A stretch of 64,000 nt of DNA from AWTP1-13 sp033764875 (GTDB lineage Bacteria > Pseudomonadota > Alphaproteobacteria > Rhizobiales > Hyphomicrobiaceae). The translations under genes were made by a program, and so were the position numbers. Shown here piece by piece: positions 16,338-24,923 of this stretch (within the stretch, counting starts at the first letter, position 1; each line of letters begins with the position of its first letter). A model generated the notes under the pieces. The model was not told the origin of the DNA. It was given only the letters and a program-made list of their open reading frames with translations, and did no database searches. The stretch covers positions 17,511 through 81,510 of the forward strand of contig JANRIO010000110.1 in NCBI GenBank assembly GCA_033764875.1. The letters are read 5' to 3'.

Positions 16338-17126
16338 ATGCGCAAGAACAAGCTGAAAGAGAAGATCGCAGCCGGAGAGCCGGCGGTGAACGGCTGGGTC
16401 GCCATTCCGAATGCCTACTCGACGGAGATCTATGCGGCGGCGGGCTGGGACAGCGTCACCATCGACATGCAGCACGGCGCGCCCGAGTTCAACGACCTGG
16501 TGCCGCTGCTGCAGGCGATCAACCTCTCCGACGTGACGCCGATGGTGCGCGTGCCCTGGAACGCGCCGGGCTACATCCAGCGCGCGCTGGATGCGGGTGC
16601 CTACGGCATCGTGTGCCCGATGATCAACACCCGCGAGGAGGCGGAGGCCTTCGTGCGCGCGGGCCGCTATCCGCCCATGGGCGAGCGCAGCTTCGGCCCC
16701 TACCGCGCGGCGCACTACGGCGGCGCCGACTACTGGCAGCACGCCAACGACGAGGTGCTGCTGTTCGCCATGATCGAGACGCGCCAGGCGGTGAGCAATC
16801 TCGAGGCGATCCTGTCCGTCAAGGGCATCAACGGCGTCTATGTCGGCCCCTCGGACCTTTCCATGAGCATGGGCAAGACGCCGACGCTTGACCCCAGCGA
16901 CGCCACGGTGCTCGAGGCCATGGACATCATCTGCAAGACCACGCGCAAGTGGGGCCACATCGCCGGCGTGCACACCGACGGGCCCAAGACCGCCTTGAAG
17001 CGCTACGCGGAGGGCTTCCAGATGTGCACGCTGATCAACGACGTGCGCCTCCTCGCCGTGGCCGCCCAGCAGGCCATCCGCGAGGTGCGCGGGCAGGCCC
17101 AGGTGGCGGCGGCGAAGACCTACTGA
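16338..17126 (+). CDS. HpcH/HpaI-family aldolase
   Basis: This is a 262-residue class II pyruvate aldolase of the HpcH/HpaI family, which cleaves 4-hydroxy-2-oxo acids to pyruvate and an aldehyde using a divalent metal. Typical motifs are TIDMQHGAPEF (usually IDxEH; the Glu is Gln here), PMVRVPWNAPGYIQRALDAGA with the conserved Arg, MIETRQAV with the metal Glu, and VYVGPSDLSMSMG with the metal Asp. It sits 3' of the RraA-like gene and the dehydrogenase remnant. Together with Ldh2 they suggest breakdown of a branched 2-oxo acid. Confidence 0.9.
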   Translation: MRKNKLKEKIAAGEPAVNGWVAIPNAYSTEIYAAAGWDSVTIDMQHGAPEFNDLVPLLQAINLSDVTPMVRVPWNAPGYIQRALDAGAYGIVCPMINTREEAEAFVRAGRYPPMGERSFGPYRAAHYGGADYWQHANDEVLLFAMIETRQAVSNLEAILSVKGINGVYVGPSDLSMSMGKTPTLDPSDATVLEAMDIICKTTRKWGHIAGVHTDGPKTALKRYAEGFQMCTLINDVRLLAVAAQQAIREVRGQAQVAAAKTY

Positions 17127-17211
17127 GCTCCTGGCGCTTTCCGGCCCCGGTCGTCCCGTGCAACGTCCCGGGCGGCCGGCGCCGGGACGCCGCAGCTAGT
17201 GAGGTGACGCC

Positions 17212-17595
17212 ATGCCACCTGCTGACGAGGCGGGGCGTCTGGGTTGCCAGTTCTGCCTCAGCATCGTTGCGCCCGATGGACTGCAGGGTATTGCGCCTGG
17301 CCTGTTGGAACGTCGGCTCGCGCTCAGGCCCTATACCTCTGGCTACAACGGCAAGGTCATCCTGAAGGCGACCGACGCGGCACCGTTCACGTGGAGCATG
17401 GATGCAACCGACGCCGTCATCCAGTTTGCGTCCGGCTTCTTCCCCGGACATGAGGATGCGGCGGCGACCCTGTTGCGCTCCCTGTCGGAGGTTCTGAAGG
17501 CGGCGCGGTTCGCGCATCAGATCCTGCTCGACGACCGCCAGGGCAACCTGCACTTGAAGATCGAGTACGGCTGGCCGCCCGACGCCGCGGCTTGA
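17212..17595 (+). CDS. Hypothetical protein, 127 residues
   Basis: I do not recognise this family. It is a soluble 127-residue protein without signal peptide or membrane segment, of mixed composition, ending in a hydrophobic helix-like stretch and an ILLDDRQGNLHLKIEYGW segment. GAGGTG lies about five bases before ATG 17212, and codon use is like that of its neighbours, so it is probably real. It follows the aldolase gene by 85 bases on the same strand and is convergent with the Cys-rich exported protein. Confidence 0.6.
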   Translation: MPPADEAGRLGCQFCLSIVAPDGLQGIAPGLLERRLALRPYTSGYNGKVILKATDAAPFTWSMDATDAVIQFASGFFPGHEDAAATLLRSLSEVLKAARFAHQILLDDRQGNLHLKIEYGWPPDAAA

Positions 17596-17652
17596 CCGGG
17601 CGCCCCTTCCCAGCCGCGTTCGGCGCCGGCTCGTGCCCATGCACCGCGCAGC

Positions 17653-18336
17653 TCAGAACAGACCGTCGAAGCCCGTGCAATTTGTCTGTGTGCAGCCGAG
17701 CCAGCGCGTTTTGGTGATGTCACGCGGAACGTCGTCGGCCTTCTTGATCCAGGTGCAGCGGACGAACCAGCATGCCGCCATGAGGCAGTCGTCGATGGTG
17801 CAGTCGCCGCCGAGGTTGTCCAGTCGGAACGTGCACTCGACAAACTCGCAGTCGACGAAGGTGCACCCTCGGAACGATGTGCCACTGAAGCGACAGGCCT
17901 CGAAGCGCGTGCCGATCACGGCGGCGCAGTTGAACAGGCCCCAATAGATCTCGGTGCTGGTGAAAATGCACGACTGCATCACGCCGTCGAAGCTGAGCCC
18001 CTCCAGCTCGAGGGCATCGAACGCCGTGCGCCGAATGACGATGTCCCGCCACTCGGCGAGGTCTTGTGGCGGGTGATCCTCGTCGAAACGCTCGTCCTCG
18101 ATCAGCATGCCACAGGATCCCCTCCCCCCAACATCAGAGCAAGCCTGCGCGGATGCTGTCTCGCCATGGCCCGCCCACATCGCGGTTGCGCTGCATGGCC
18201 ACAGCGCGATCGTGCACAGAAGAATGATTGAATGTGACGCCGCGGCGGCACCCTTGCGTGTCCTGTTCCGCCGGGCACATCGCACGCCGCGTCGGCACGC
18301 CGGCCGCGCCGCGACGACCTCGGACGCGAGCCTCAC
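17653..18336 (-). CDS. Exported Cys-rich pentapeptide-repeat-like protein
   Basis: This is a 227-residue protein with a positively charged N-terminus, a hydrophobic segment near residues 36-50 (IILLCTIALW) and an Ala-rich region typical of a Sec signal peptide. The mature part has five-residue periodicity with Phe/Leu and Cys at repeating positions (FRGCTFVDCEFVECTF and DCTIDDCLMAACWF), like a pentapeptide-repeat right-handed beta helix with a ladder of about 16 Cys. The GTG start at 18336 overlaps the stop of the DJ-1/PfpI gene (GTGA), suggesting coupling; a GTG at 18285 would give a shorter, more usual signal peptide. Function is unknown. The Cys ladder could hold disulfides or metal outside the cytoplasm. 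Confidence 0.65.
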   Translation of the reverse strand: MRLASEVVAARPACRRGVRCARRNRTRKGAAAASHSIILLCTIALWPCSATAMWAGHGETASAQACSDVGGRGSCGMLIEDERFDEDHPPQDLAEWRDIVIRRTAFDALELEGLSFDGVMQSCIFTSTEIYWGLFNCAAVIGTRFEACRFSGTSFRGCTFVDCEFVECTFRLDNLGGDCTIDDCLMAACWFVRCTWIKKADDVPRDITKTRWLGCTQTNCTGFDGLF

Positions 18337-19034
18337 CCCGAAGCCTGGCCCGGCATGGACCGCGCGGCGGCCTCGGCCTCGGCGCGGCGCTTGTCCTTGA
18401 CGCGATCCATGGCGGCCTGCACGCGGGCCAGAACGGCGGGCGGCGCCGTCTCCGGCCGGCCGGACTGGAACGGCGGCTCAGGCGCATATTCGAGGCCGAG
18501 CTGCACCGCCTGCGCCACCTCGGCGCCCGCCACCTCCGCCAACACGGTCAACGCGAAGTCGATGCCCGCCGTGACGCCCCCGCCGGTGATGACGTTGCCG
18601 TCGCGCACGACACGCCCCGCGTCGGGGATCGCGCCGTAGAGCGGCAGCAGCTCCCGCCAGCCCCAGTGGCACGCCGCCCGCCTGCCCTTGAGCAGCCCGG
18701 CCGCGCCCAGGATCAGCGAGCCCGTGCATACCGATGTGACGTAGGTCGCGGTGCCGGCCAGGCGTCTGAACTCGGCCATGAACGCGGCGTCGTTGGCGGC
18801 CTGCGTGGTACCGAGGCCGCCGGGAACGCAGATCAGGTCGCAGGCCTCGATGTCGGCCATGCGCACGGTGTCGGCGAAGGCGAGGCCGTCGCCGCGGATG
18901 GTGCCGCCGGCGAGGCTCGCAACCGTCGTGACGCTCTGGGGAATGCGGCTGAGGAACTGGTGCGGTCCCGTGAAATCGAGATGCGTCAGGTCCGGGAACA
19001 GCGTGAAGACGGTATGGAATGGACGGGTCGTCAT
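18333..19034 (-). CDS. DJ-1/PfpI family protein (isonitrile hydratase-like)
   Basis: This is a 233-residue class I glutamine amidotransferase-like protein of the DJ-1/PfpI family. The nucleophile-elbow Cys lies in SVCTGSLILGAAG, followed by GRRAACHW and the VRDGNVITGGGVTAGID segment typical of isonitrile hydratase (InhA-type) and GlxA-linked members. The N-terminal acidic residue is in FTGPHQFL. It is transcribed divergently from a GlxA-type regulator over a 98-base gap, a common arrangement in which the regulator controls the enzyme. Isonitrile hydration is possible, but the true substrate is unknown. Confidence 0.87.
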   Translation of the reverse strand: MTTRPFHTVFTLFPDLTHLDFTGPHQFLSRIPQSVTTVASLAGGTIRGDGLAFADTVRMADIEACDLICVPGGLGTTQAANDAAFMAEFRRLAGTATYVTSVCTGSLILGAAGLLKGRRAACHWGWRELLPLYGAIPDAGRVVRDGNVITGGGVTAGIDFALTVLAEVAGAEVAQAVQLGLEYAPEPPFQSGRPETAPPAVLARVQAAMDRVKDKRRAEAEAAARSMPGQASG

Positions 19035-19132
19035 GGGGGCTCCTGTGGGCGTCAGGGTTCGGCATGTCGATGGCCGGACGGTGCGACAAGCCGGCCTTGA
19101 CGGAAAGGACATATTTCCCTCATTTTGCGCCA

Positions 19133-20089
19133 ATGCCGCGCACCGTCGCCTTCCTGATCTTCGACGGCTTCCAGCTGCTCGACGCCGCCGGGCCGCTGTC
19201 GGCCTTCGAGATGCCGGTCCGCGGCCTCGCGACGGCACCCTATCGCTTGCGTGTGATCGCGCCGCAGGCCGGCCCGGTGCGCAGCTCGTCAGGCGCCGCG
19301 CTGACGGCCGAGGCGATGGCCGACCTCGACGGCATCGACACGCTGATCGTGGCGGGCGGAGAAGGCACGCGCGATGCGGCCGTGACGCCCGAGCTGATCG
19401 CCTACGTAAAGCGGCAATCGACCCGGGTCCGGCGCCTGTGCAGCGTCTGCTCGGGGGCCTACCTGCTGGCCGCGGCGGGGCAGTTGTCCGGCAGGCGCGC
19501 GACCACGCACTGGCGCCGCTCGGCGCATTTCGCGCGCACGTTTCCCGACGTGCGGCTCGAGCCCGATCGTATTTTCGTCCGCGACGGCAACATCTGGACG
19601 TCGGGCGGCGTCACCGCCGGCATCGACCTCGCCCTGGCGCTGATCGGCGACGACCTGGGCGAGGATGTCGCCAAGCGTGTCGCCCGGGTGCTGGTCGTCT
19701 ACCACCGCCGGCCCGGCGGCCAGTCGCAGTTCTCGGCCTTGGCCGAGCTCGACCCCGGCGGCGGCCGCTTCAACGCGCTGTTGGCGTGGGCGCGCGAGAA
19801 CGTGGCCGAGCCGCTGACCGTCGACGTGCTGGCCGAGCGCTGCAGCATGAGCGCCCGCACCTTCGCGCGCCAGTTCCGCCGCGAGGTGGGCGTGACGCCG
19901 GCCAAGAGCATCGAGCGGCTGCGTCTCGACGTGGCCCGCGCCCTGGTCGAGGAGGGCGAGGCGCCGATCGAGGCGATCGCCGACGAGGCCGGCTTTCGCG
20001 ATCCAGAGCGCATGCGCCGCGCCTTCATCCGCGCCTTCGGCCAGCCGCCGCAGGCCCTGCGCCGTGCCGCAAGGGCGTCGGCCGATTGA
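19133..20089 (+). CDS. GlxA-family transcriptional regulator (DJ-1 domain plus AraC HTH)
   Basis: This is a 318-residue regulator with an N-terminal DJ-1/PfpI-like sensor domain (about 1-180, with CSVCSGAYLLAAAG at the elbow) and a C-terminal AraC/XylS double helix-turn-helix (about 215-310: ERCSMSARTFARQF and IADEAGFRDPERMRRAF). Such proteins usually activate a neighbouring catabolic gene. It is divergent from the DJ-1/PfpI gene, and the shared 98-base spacer contains GGAAA-N7-TTTCC at 19102-19118 as a possible operator. ATG 19133 matches the family start; an upstream ATG at 19019 would add an unrelated N-terminus overlapping the divergent gene. Confidence 0.88.
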   Translation: MPRTVAFLIFDGFQLLDAAGPLSAFEMPVRGLATAPYRLRVIAPQAGPVRSSSGAALTAEAMADLDGIDTLIVAGGEGTRDAAVTPELIAYVKRQSTRVRRLCSVCSGAYLLAAAGQLSGRRATTHWRRSAHFARTFPDVRLEPDRIFVRDGNIWTSGGVTAGIDLALALIGDDLGEDVAKRVARVLVVYHRRPGGQSQFSALAELDPGGGRFNALLAWARENVAEPLTVDVLAERCSMSARTFARQFRREVGVTPAKSIERLRLDVARALVEEGEAPIEAIADEAGFRDPERMRRAFIRAFGQPPQALRRAARASAD

Positions 20090-20277
20090 CGCCCTTGGCC
20101 GCAGCGTCGGCTTTGGGCCACTTGCGGTCGCGACCAACCTGCCCGGATGAGAGACCGTTGCGGCCCCGAAGTGGGACAAAGTGGACTGCAATAGCGGTTG
20201 GGGACCGCAGACGCTATGAGGCGGTACGCGCACATGCGTTTGCCCCGAAGACCTCACTCGGCTAGCCTGCCAACAAC

Positions 20278-20832
20278 ATGCCTTACCACCTCTTCGACAC
20301 GGCATTTGGGTCCTGCGCCATCGCCTGGAGCGACGCGGGATTGGTGCGCGTGCAACTGCCCGAGCCCACGCGCGCGGACACCGAGGAACGGATACGACGT
20401 GTCGGCGCCGAACCCTCGGCGATGCCGCTGCCAGCATGTGCCTCGGACGCCGTGAGCGCCCTGCAAATGCACCTCGCCGGCAAGGCCGTTGCGCTCGAGA
20501 CGCTGCGTCTCGACGAGACCATCGTGTCGACGTTCAACGCGGCGGTCTATCGTGCGCTCCGGGCCGTACCGCGAGGCACGACATTGACCTACGGCGATCT
20601 CGCAAAGCGGGTGGGGCAGCCAGGGGCGGCTCGCGCGGTCGGCGCGGCCATGGGCAGCAACCCGTGGCCCGTTATTGTTCCTTGCCATCGTGTGCTTGCG
20701 CGCGGCGCGAGGATCGGCGGGTTCTCCGCGCCCGGCGGAGCGGCAACGAAGGAGCGACTGCTGGCGCTCGAAGGCGTCGTGGTCGGCGATCCATTGCTGC
20801 CTGGTCTGCTCGAGCCAAGTCGCCCTCGATGA
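20278..20832 (+). CDS. ogt: Methylated-DNA--protein-cysteine methyltransferase
   Basis: This is a 184-residue O6-alkylguanine-DNA alkyltransferase. The helix-turn-helix region and the active-site motif PCHR with acceptor Cys136 are intact (VIVPCHRVLA), followed by GGFSAPGG. It transfers the alkyl group from O6-alkylguanine to its own Cys, a suicide repair reaction. It has no Ada N-terminal zinc domain. The gene overlaps the next one by ATGA; that gene encodes a YcaQ-like DNA glycosylase, so the pair is a small alkylation-repair operon. The symbol ogt is by family, not by proven orthology. Confidence 0.9.
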   Translation: MPYHLFDTAFGSCAIAWSDAGLVRVQLPEPTRADTEERIRRVGAEPSAMPLPACASDAVSALQMHLAGKAVALETLRLDETIVSTFNAAVYRALRAVPRGTTLTYGDLAKRVGQPGAARAVGAAMGSNPWPVIVPCHRVLARGARIGGFSAPGGAATKERLLALEGVVVGDPLLPGLLEPSRPR

Positions 20833-22049
20833 GGCGCCGACGGCAACTCGACTCGCTCTCGCTCGGCGAGGCGCGGCGCATCGCCATCGCCGCGCAGGGC
20901 GCGGACCGTGGTGCTGCTCGCGACGTCGCCACACGGGCCGACGTGCGCCGGCTCATCAACAGGCTCGGTGTTCTGCAGATCGATTCGGTCAATGTGCTCG
21001 CCCGCGCGCACACACTGCCCATCTACGCGCGGCTCGGCGTCTATGATCGCGCTGATCTCGACACCCTTGCCTATGGGGGAAAGCGGCGCAGTCTGTTCGA
21101 GTATTGGGGGCACGCGGCCTCGCTGATGCCGGTCGAGATGCAGCCGCTGTTCCGCTGGCGCATGCAGGACGCTCGGGCCGGCCGGAACATCTACACCGGG
21201 CTCGCCCGCTTCGCCGAGGCCAACAAGACGCTCATTCGCGATCTCAAACGCGAGATCGCGCAGCGTGGCCCGAGTGCGGTCGGAGATTTCGCCTCGCACG
21301 CAAATCGCGAGGTGGGATGGTGGGGCTGGTCGGATGCGAAGTGCGCACTCGAATGGCTGTTCTGGACGGGGCAGCTCACGACGGCGACCCGGCGCGCCAC
21401 CTTCGAGCGCATCTACGACCTTCCTGAACGCGTGCTGCCCGATCACATTCTGGCAGCGCCGACGCCGAGCGAGGCAAACGCCAAGCGCGCGTTGATCGCG
21501 CATTCCGCGCGTGCCCTCGGCATCGGAACAGAGGTGTGCCTTCGCGACTACTACCGTCTCGATGCGGCTGCAACGAAGCGGGCCATTCGCGATCTGGTCG
21601 AGGCCGGCACGCTGCGCGCGGTGACGGTCGAGGGTTGGGAAAAGCCGGCCTTTGTGCACGCTGAAGCACGCTTGCCAAAGACGGTCGCGGCGCGCGCGCT
21701 CCTCGGCCCCTTCGATCCGCTCGTCTGGCATCGCGACCGCGCGGAGAGGTTGTTCGGCGCGCGCATTCGCATCGAGCTCTACACGCCGAAGCACAAGCGG
21801 ACCCACGGATACTACGTGCTGCCGTTTCTACTCGGCGATCGCGTCGTCGGCCGCGTCGATCTCAAGGCCGACCGCGATGCGGAGACCTTGCAGGTTCTGT
21901 CGGCGCATTGCGAGCCAGGCATTGCGGCCGAGGCATGGGTCGAAGCGCTTGCCGATGAGGTCCGACTGATGGCGCGCTGGCTCGGATTGCCGCGCCTCGA
22001 GACGGGCCGCACGGGGGATGCCGCAGCGGCCCTGCAGCGGGTCTTGTGA
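20829..22049 (+). CDS. YcaQ/AlkX-like winged-helix DNA glycosylase
   Basis: This is a 406-residue protein of the winged-helix DNA-binding family that includes E. coli YcaQ (AlkX) and Streptomyces AlkZ, glycosylases that unhook interstrand crosslinks and bulky N7-alkylguanines. The catalytic QxD/Q motif appears as LQIDSVNVLARAH near residue 47, i.e. the QID form of the YcaQ branch. The RSLFEYWGHAASLMP and LLGPFDPLVWHRDRAERLFG motifs are also typical. The start lies in the stop of the methyltransferase gene (ATGA). Coupling to the alkyltransferase supports a DNA-repair role. Confidence 0.85.
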   Translation: MRRRRQLDSLSLGEARRIAIAAQGADRGAARDVATRADVRRLINRLGVLQIDSVNVLARAHTLPIYARLGVYDRADLDTLAYGGKRRSLFEYWGHAASLMPVEMQPLFRWRMQDARAGRNIYTGLARFAEANKTLIRDLKREIAQRGPSAVGDFASHANREVGWWGWSDAKCALEWLFWTGQLTTATRRATFERIYDLPERVLPDHILAAPTPSEANAKRALIAHSARALGIGTEVCLRDYYRLDAAATKRAIRDLVEAGTLRAVTVEGWEKPAFVHAEARLPKTVAARALLGPFDPLVWHRDRAERLFGARIRIELYTPKHKRTHGYYVLPFLLGDRVVGRVDLKADRDAETLQVLSAHCEPGIAAEAWVEALADEVRLMARWLGLPRLETGRTGDAAAALQRVL

Positions 22050-22142
22050 CGCGGCGGCGGTTGGTGGTTGCTGCAGATGCCCCCACCCGCACACGCCGAG
22101 GCGCGGCGCCCCCCCCCGCGCGGGGAAAGGGCGCCGCCTCGA

Positions 22143-24443
22143 TCACATCCTCGCCGTGCCCTTGGCGCGGGCCTCGTCGAGCGCCTTGAGCACCTTGGGC
22201 GGCGACATCGGCAGCTCGAGCATGCGCAGGCCGGTGGCGTTGGCGATGGCGTTGGCGACGGCTGCCATCGGCGGGCAGATCGGCGTCTCGCCGACGCCGC
22301 GCACGCCATAGGGGTGGCTCGGGTTCGGCACCTCGACGATCACGGTGTCGATCATCGGCAGGTCGGAGGCGACCGGCACGCGGTAGTCGAGGAAGCCCGC
22401 GTTCTGCAGCCGCCCGTCGGGGCCGTAGATGTACTCCTCGTTGAGCGCCCAGCCGATGCCCTGCGCCACGCCGCCCTGGTACTGGCCCTCGACGTAGCTC
22501 GGGTGGATCGCCCGGCCCGCGTCCTGCACCGCCGTGTAGCGTATCACCGTCGCCTTGCCGGTCTCGGGATCGACCTCGACGTCGCACAGGTGCGTGGCAA
22601 AGCTCGGCGCCGCCCCGTGCGCGTTGATGCGGGCGTAGCCGACGATGGGGCCGCCTGTCTTGCCGGCCATGGCCGCAACCTCGGCCAGCGTCATCGGCGT
22701 GTGCTTGCCGGCGTTGGGGCCGGCGGGGCGCACCTTGCCGTCGACGTACTCGACCGCCTCGACGGGAAGCTCCCACAGCTTGGCGGCGCGCTTGCAGGCC
22801 TCGCGCTTGACCTCGCGCGCGGCCTCGACCGTCGCCATGCCGCTCGAGAACGTGGAGCGGCTGCCGCCGGTGAGGAAGTTGTAGCCGAGCTGGCCGGTGT
22901 CGCCGATCTGCACCCGGATCTTCTCCAGCGGCACGGCGAGCTCCTCGCCGGCCATCATGCACAGCGAGGCGCGCAAGCCCCCGATGTCGGGCGTGCCGGC
23001 GGTCAGCGACAGCGTGCCGTCCTCGTTCAGCGACAGCGACACGCTGGTCTCGCCGCCGATGTTGAACCAGAAGCCGGCGGCGACGCCGCGGCCCTGGTTC
23101 GGCCCGAGAGGCGTGCGCCAATGCGCGTGCGCCTGGGCCGCCTCCAGCGTCTCGACGAAGCCGACGGGGCCGAACTTCGGTCCGTAGGCCGCGCGCGTGC
23201 CCTGCTTGGCCGCGTTCTTCAGGCGCAGCGCGATCGGATCCATGCCGACCTTCTGGGCGAGCTCGTCCACCACGCTCTCGACCGCGAACTCCGCGATCGG
23301 CCCGCCCGGCGCCCGGTAGGCTGCGACCTTGGGCCGGTTGGAGACGACGTCGTAGCCGACCAGCTTGACGTTGGCGATGTCGTAGGGCGCGAAGGCGCAC
23401 ATGGCGGCCGGCTGCACCGGCGAGCCCTGGAAGGCGCCGGCCTGGAACAGCAGCTGCGCTTCCGCAGCCGTCATGGTGCCGTCCTTCTTGATGCCCATCT
23501 TCACCTTGATGTAGGCGCCCGAGGTGGGGCCGGAGGCCTTCAGCACCTCCTCGCGCGTCATCACCATCTTCACCGGCCGGCCCGACTTGCGTGCCAGCGC
23601 CAGCGCCACGGGCTCGAGATAGACCACCGTCTTGCCGCCGAAGCCGCCGCCGATCTCGGCCGCCGTGACGCGGATCTTGGACACGTCCCAGCCGAGCAGC
23701 CGCGCGCAATGCGCGCGCACGATCCAGTGGCCCTGGGTGGAGACCCACAGCTCGGCCTGGCCGTCTTCCGATACCGTCGCACTGCAGGCATGCGGCTCGA
23801 TGTAGCCCTGGTGCACGGGCTTGGTGTCGAACTCGCGCTCGATGACGATGTCGGCCGCGGCGAACCCGGCCGCCACGTCGCCCAGCCCCAGCTCGATGCG
23901 CTTGGCGATGTTGGAGGGCTTGGTCGGCGCCGGTGTCATGCCTTGCGTGATCATGTCGTCGTGCAGCAGCGGCGCGTCGGGCTTCATCGCCTCGCGCACG
24001 TCGATCACGTGCGGCAGCACCTCGTAGTCGACCTTGATCAGCTTGAGGGCCTGCTTGGCGACGGAGGCGCTGGTCGCCGCCACGGCCGCCACCGGATGGC
24101 CCTCGAACAGCACCTTCTCGCGCGCCATGACGTTGCGCACCACGTCGCGGTAGTTGATCATCATCTCGCCGGCCGGCACGAACTCGGACGGCTGGTCGCG
24201 GAAGTCGGCGGCCGTCACCACGGCCTTGACGCCGGCGAGCTGCTCGGCCGCCGAGGTGTCGATGCTCTTGATCCGCGCGTGCGGATGCGGGCTGCGCAAG
24301 ACCCGACCCGTGAGCTGCCCCGGCAGCGACAGGTCGGCGCCGAAGCGTGCCCGCCCCGTCACCTTGTCGACGCCGTCGGGCCGCACCGGCCGGGTGCCGA
24401 CGTAGGTGTACTCCGTTGCGGGGTCCTTGACCTTTTCCTGCAT
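22143..24443 (-). CDS. Xanthine dehydrogenase-family molybdopterin-binding subunit
   Basis: This is a complete 766-residue large subunit of a molybdenum hydroxylase. The hammerhead domain comes first (YVGTRPVRPDGVDKVTGRARF), then molybdopterin domain 1 with GGGFGGKTVVY and AYRAPGGPIAEFAVES, then domain 2, ending with GVRGVGETP, whose Glu is the catalytic base. It forms the L subunit of an LSM heterotrimer with the two genes upstream of it on this strand (FeS then FAD in reverse map order), with a gap of three bases to the FeS gene. The layout resembles 4-hydroxybenzoyl-CoA reductase, nicotinate-type and carbon monoxide dehydrogenase-like enzymes, but the substrate is unknown. Unlike the first hydroxylase in the window, this one is a single chain. 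Confidence 0.9.
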   Translation of the reverse strand: MQEKVKDPATEYTYVGTRPVRPDGVDKVTGRARFGADLSLPGQLTGRVLRSPHPHARIKSIDTSAAEQLAGVKAVVTAADFRDQPSEFVPAGEMMINYRDVVRNVMAREKVLFEGHPVAAVAATSASVAKQALKLIKVDYEVLPHVIDVREAMKPDAPLLHDDMITQGMTPAPTKPSNIAKRIELGLGDVAAGFAAADIVIEREFDTKPVHQGYIEPHACSATVSEDGQAELWVSTQGHWIVRAHCARLLGWDVSKIRVTAAEIGGGFGGKTVVYLEPVALALARKSGRPVKMVMTREEVLKASGPTSGAYIKVKMGIKKDGTMTAAEAQLLFQAGAFQGSPVQPAAMCAFAPYDIANVKLVGYDVVSNRPKVAAYRAPGGPIAEFAVESVVDELAQKVGMDPIALRLKNAAKQGTRAAYGPKFGPVGFVETLEAAQAHAHWRTPLGPNQGRGVAAGFWFNIGGETSVSLSLNEDGTLSLTAGTPDIGGLRASLCMMAGEELAVPLEKIRVQIGDTGQLGYNFLTGGSRSTFSSGMATVEAAREVKREACKRAAKLWELPVEAVEYVDGKVRPAGPNAGKHTPMTLAEVAAMAGKTGGPIVGYARINAHGAAPSFATHLCDVEVDPETGKATVIRYTAVQDAGRAIHPSYVEGQYQGGVAQGIGWALNEEYIYGPDGRLQNAGFLDYRVPVASDLPMIDTVIVEVPNPSHPYGVRGVGETPICPPMAAVANAIANATGLRMLELPMSPPKVLKALDEARAKGTARM

Positions 24444-24446
24444 GGC

Positions 24447-24923
24447 TCAGGCTCCTCTCATCTCGGCAGCCGCATCCATCACGGCGCGAATGATCTTGTC
24501 GTAGCCCGTACAGCGGCACAGGTTGCCGGCGAGCCAGTAGCGCACTTCGGTTTCCGTGGGGTTCGGGTTCTTGTCGAGCAGCGCCTTGGCCGCCACCAGA
24601 AAGCCCGGCGTGCAGATGCCGCACTGGAGAGCCGCGTGCGACAGGAACTTCTGCTGCAGGGGATGCAGCGTCTCGCCCACCGCCATGCCCTCGATGGTGG
24701 CGATCGACTTGCCGCCCGCCTCCACGCCCAGCATCAGGCAGGAGCAGACGAGGCGGCCGTCGACCGTGACCGAGCAGGCGCCGCAGTCGCCCGTGGAGCA
24801 GCCTTCCTTGGTGCCCGTGAGGCCGAGCTGGTTGCGCAGCACGTCGAGCAGCGTCTCGTCCGTCTCGCACAGGAACTCGACCGCGTCGCCGTTGACCGTC
24901 GCCGATACGTGATGCTTGCTCAT
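24447..24923 (-). CDS. (2Fe-2S)-binding subunit of molybdenum hydroxylase
   Basis: This is a 158-residue small subunit with two [2Fe-2S] clusters: a plant-ferredoxin type (CSTGDCGAC..C) in the N-terminal half and the helical type (CGICTPG...CRCTGY) in the C-terminal half. It carries electrons from the molybdenum site to the FAD subunit. It starts inside the stop codon of the FAD gene (ATGA) and ends three bases before the large-subunit gene, so all three form one operon in the order M, S, L. Confidence 0.93.
   Translation of the reverse strand: MSKHHVSATVNGDAVEFLCETDETLLDVLRNQLGLTGTKEGCSTGDCGACSVTVDGRLVCSCLMLGVEAGGKSIATIEGMAVGETLHPLQQKFLSHAALQCGICTPGFLVAAKALLDKNPNPTETEVRYWLAGNLCRCTGYDKIIRAVMDAAAEMRGA

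Noticed and set aside
20090..20277. Possible degenerate repeat upstream of the methyltransferase gene
   Set aside because: The stretch around 20160-20215 looked like a dispersed intergenic repeat, but no second copy is present in the window to support it.
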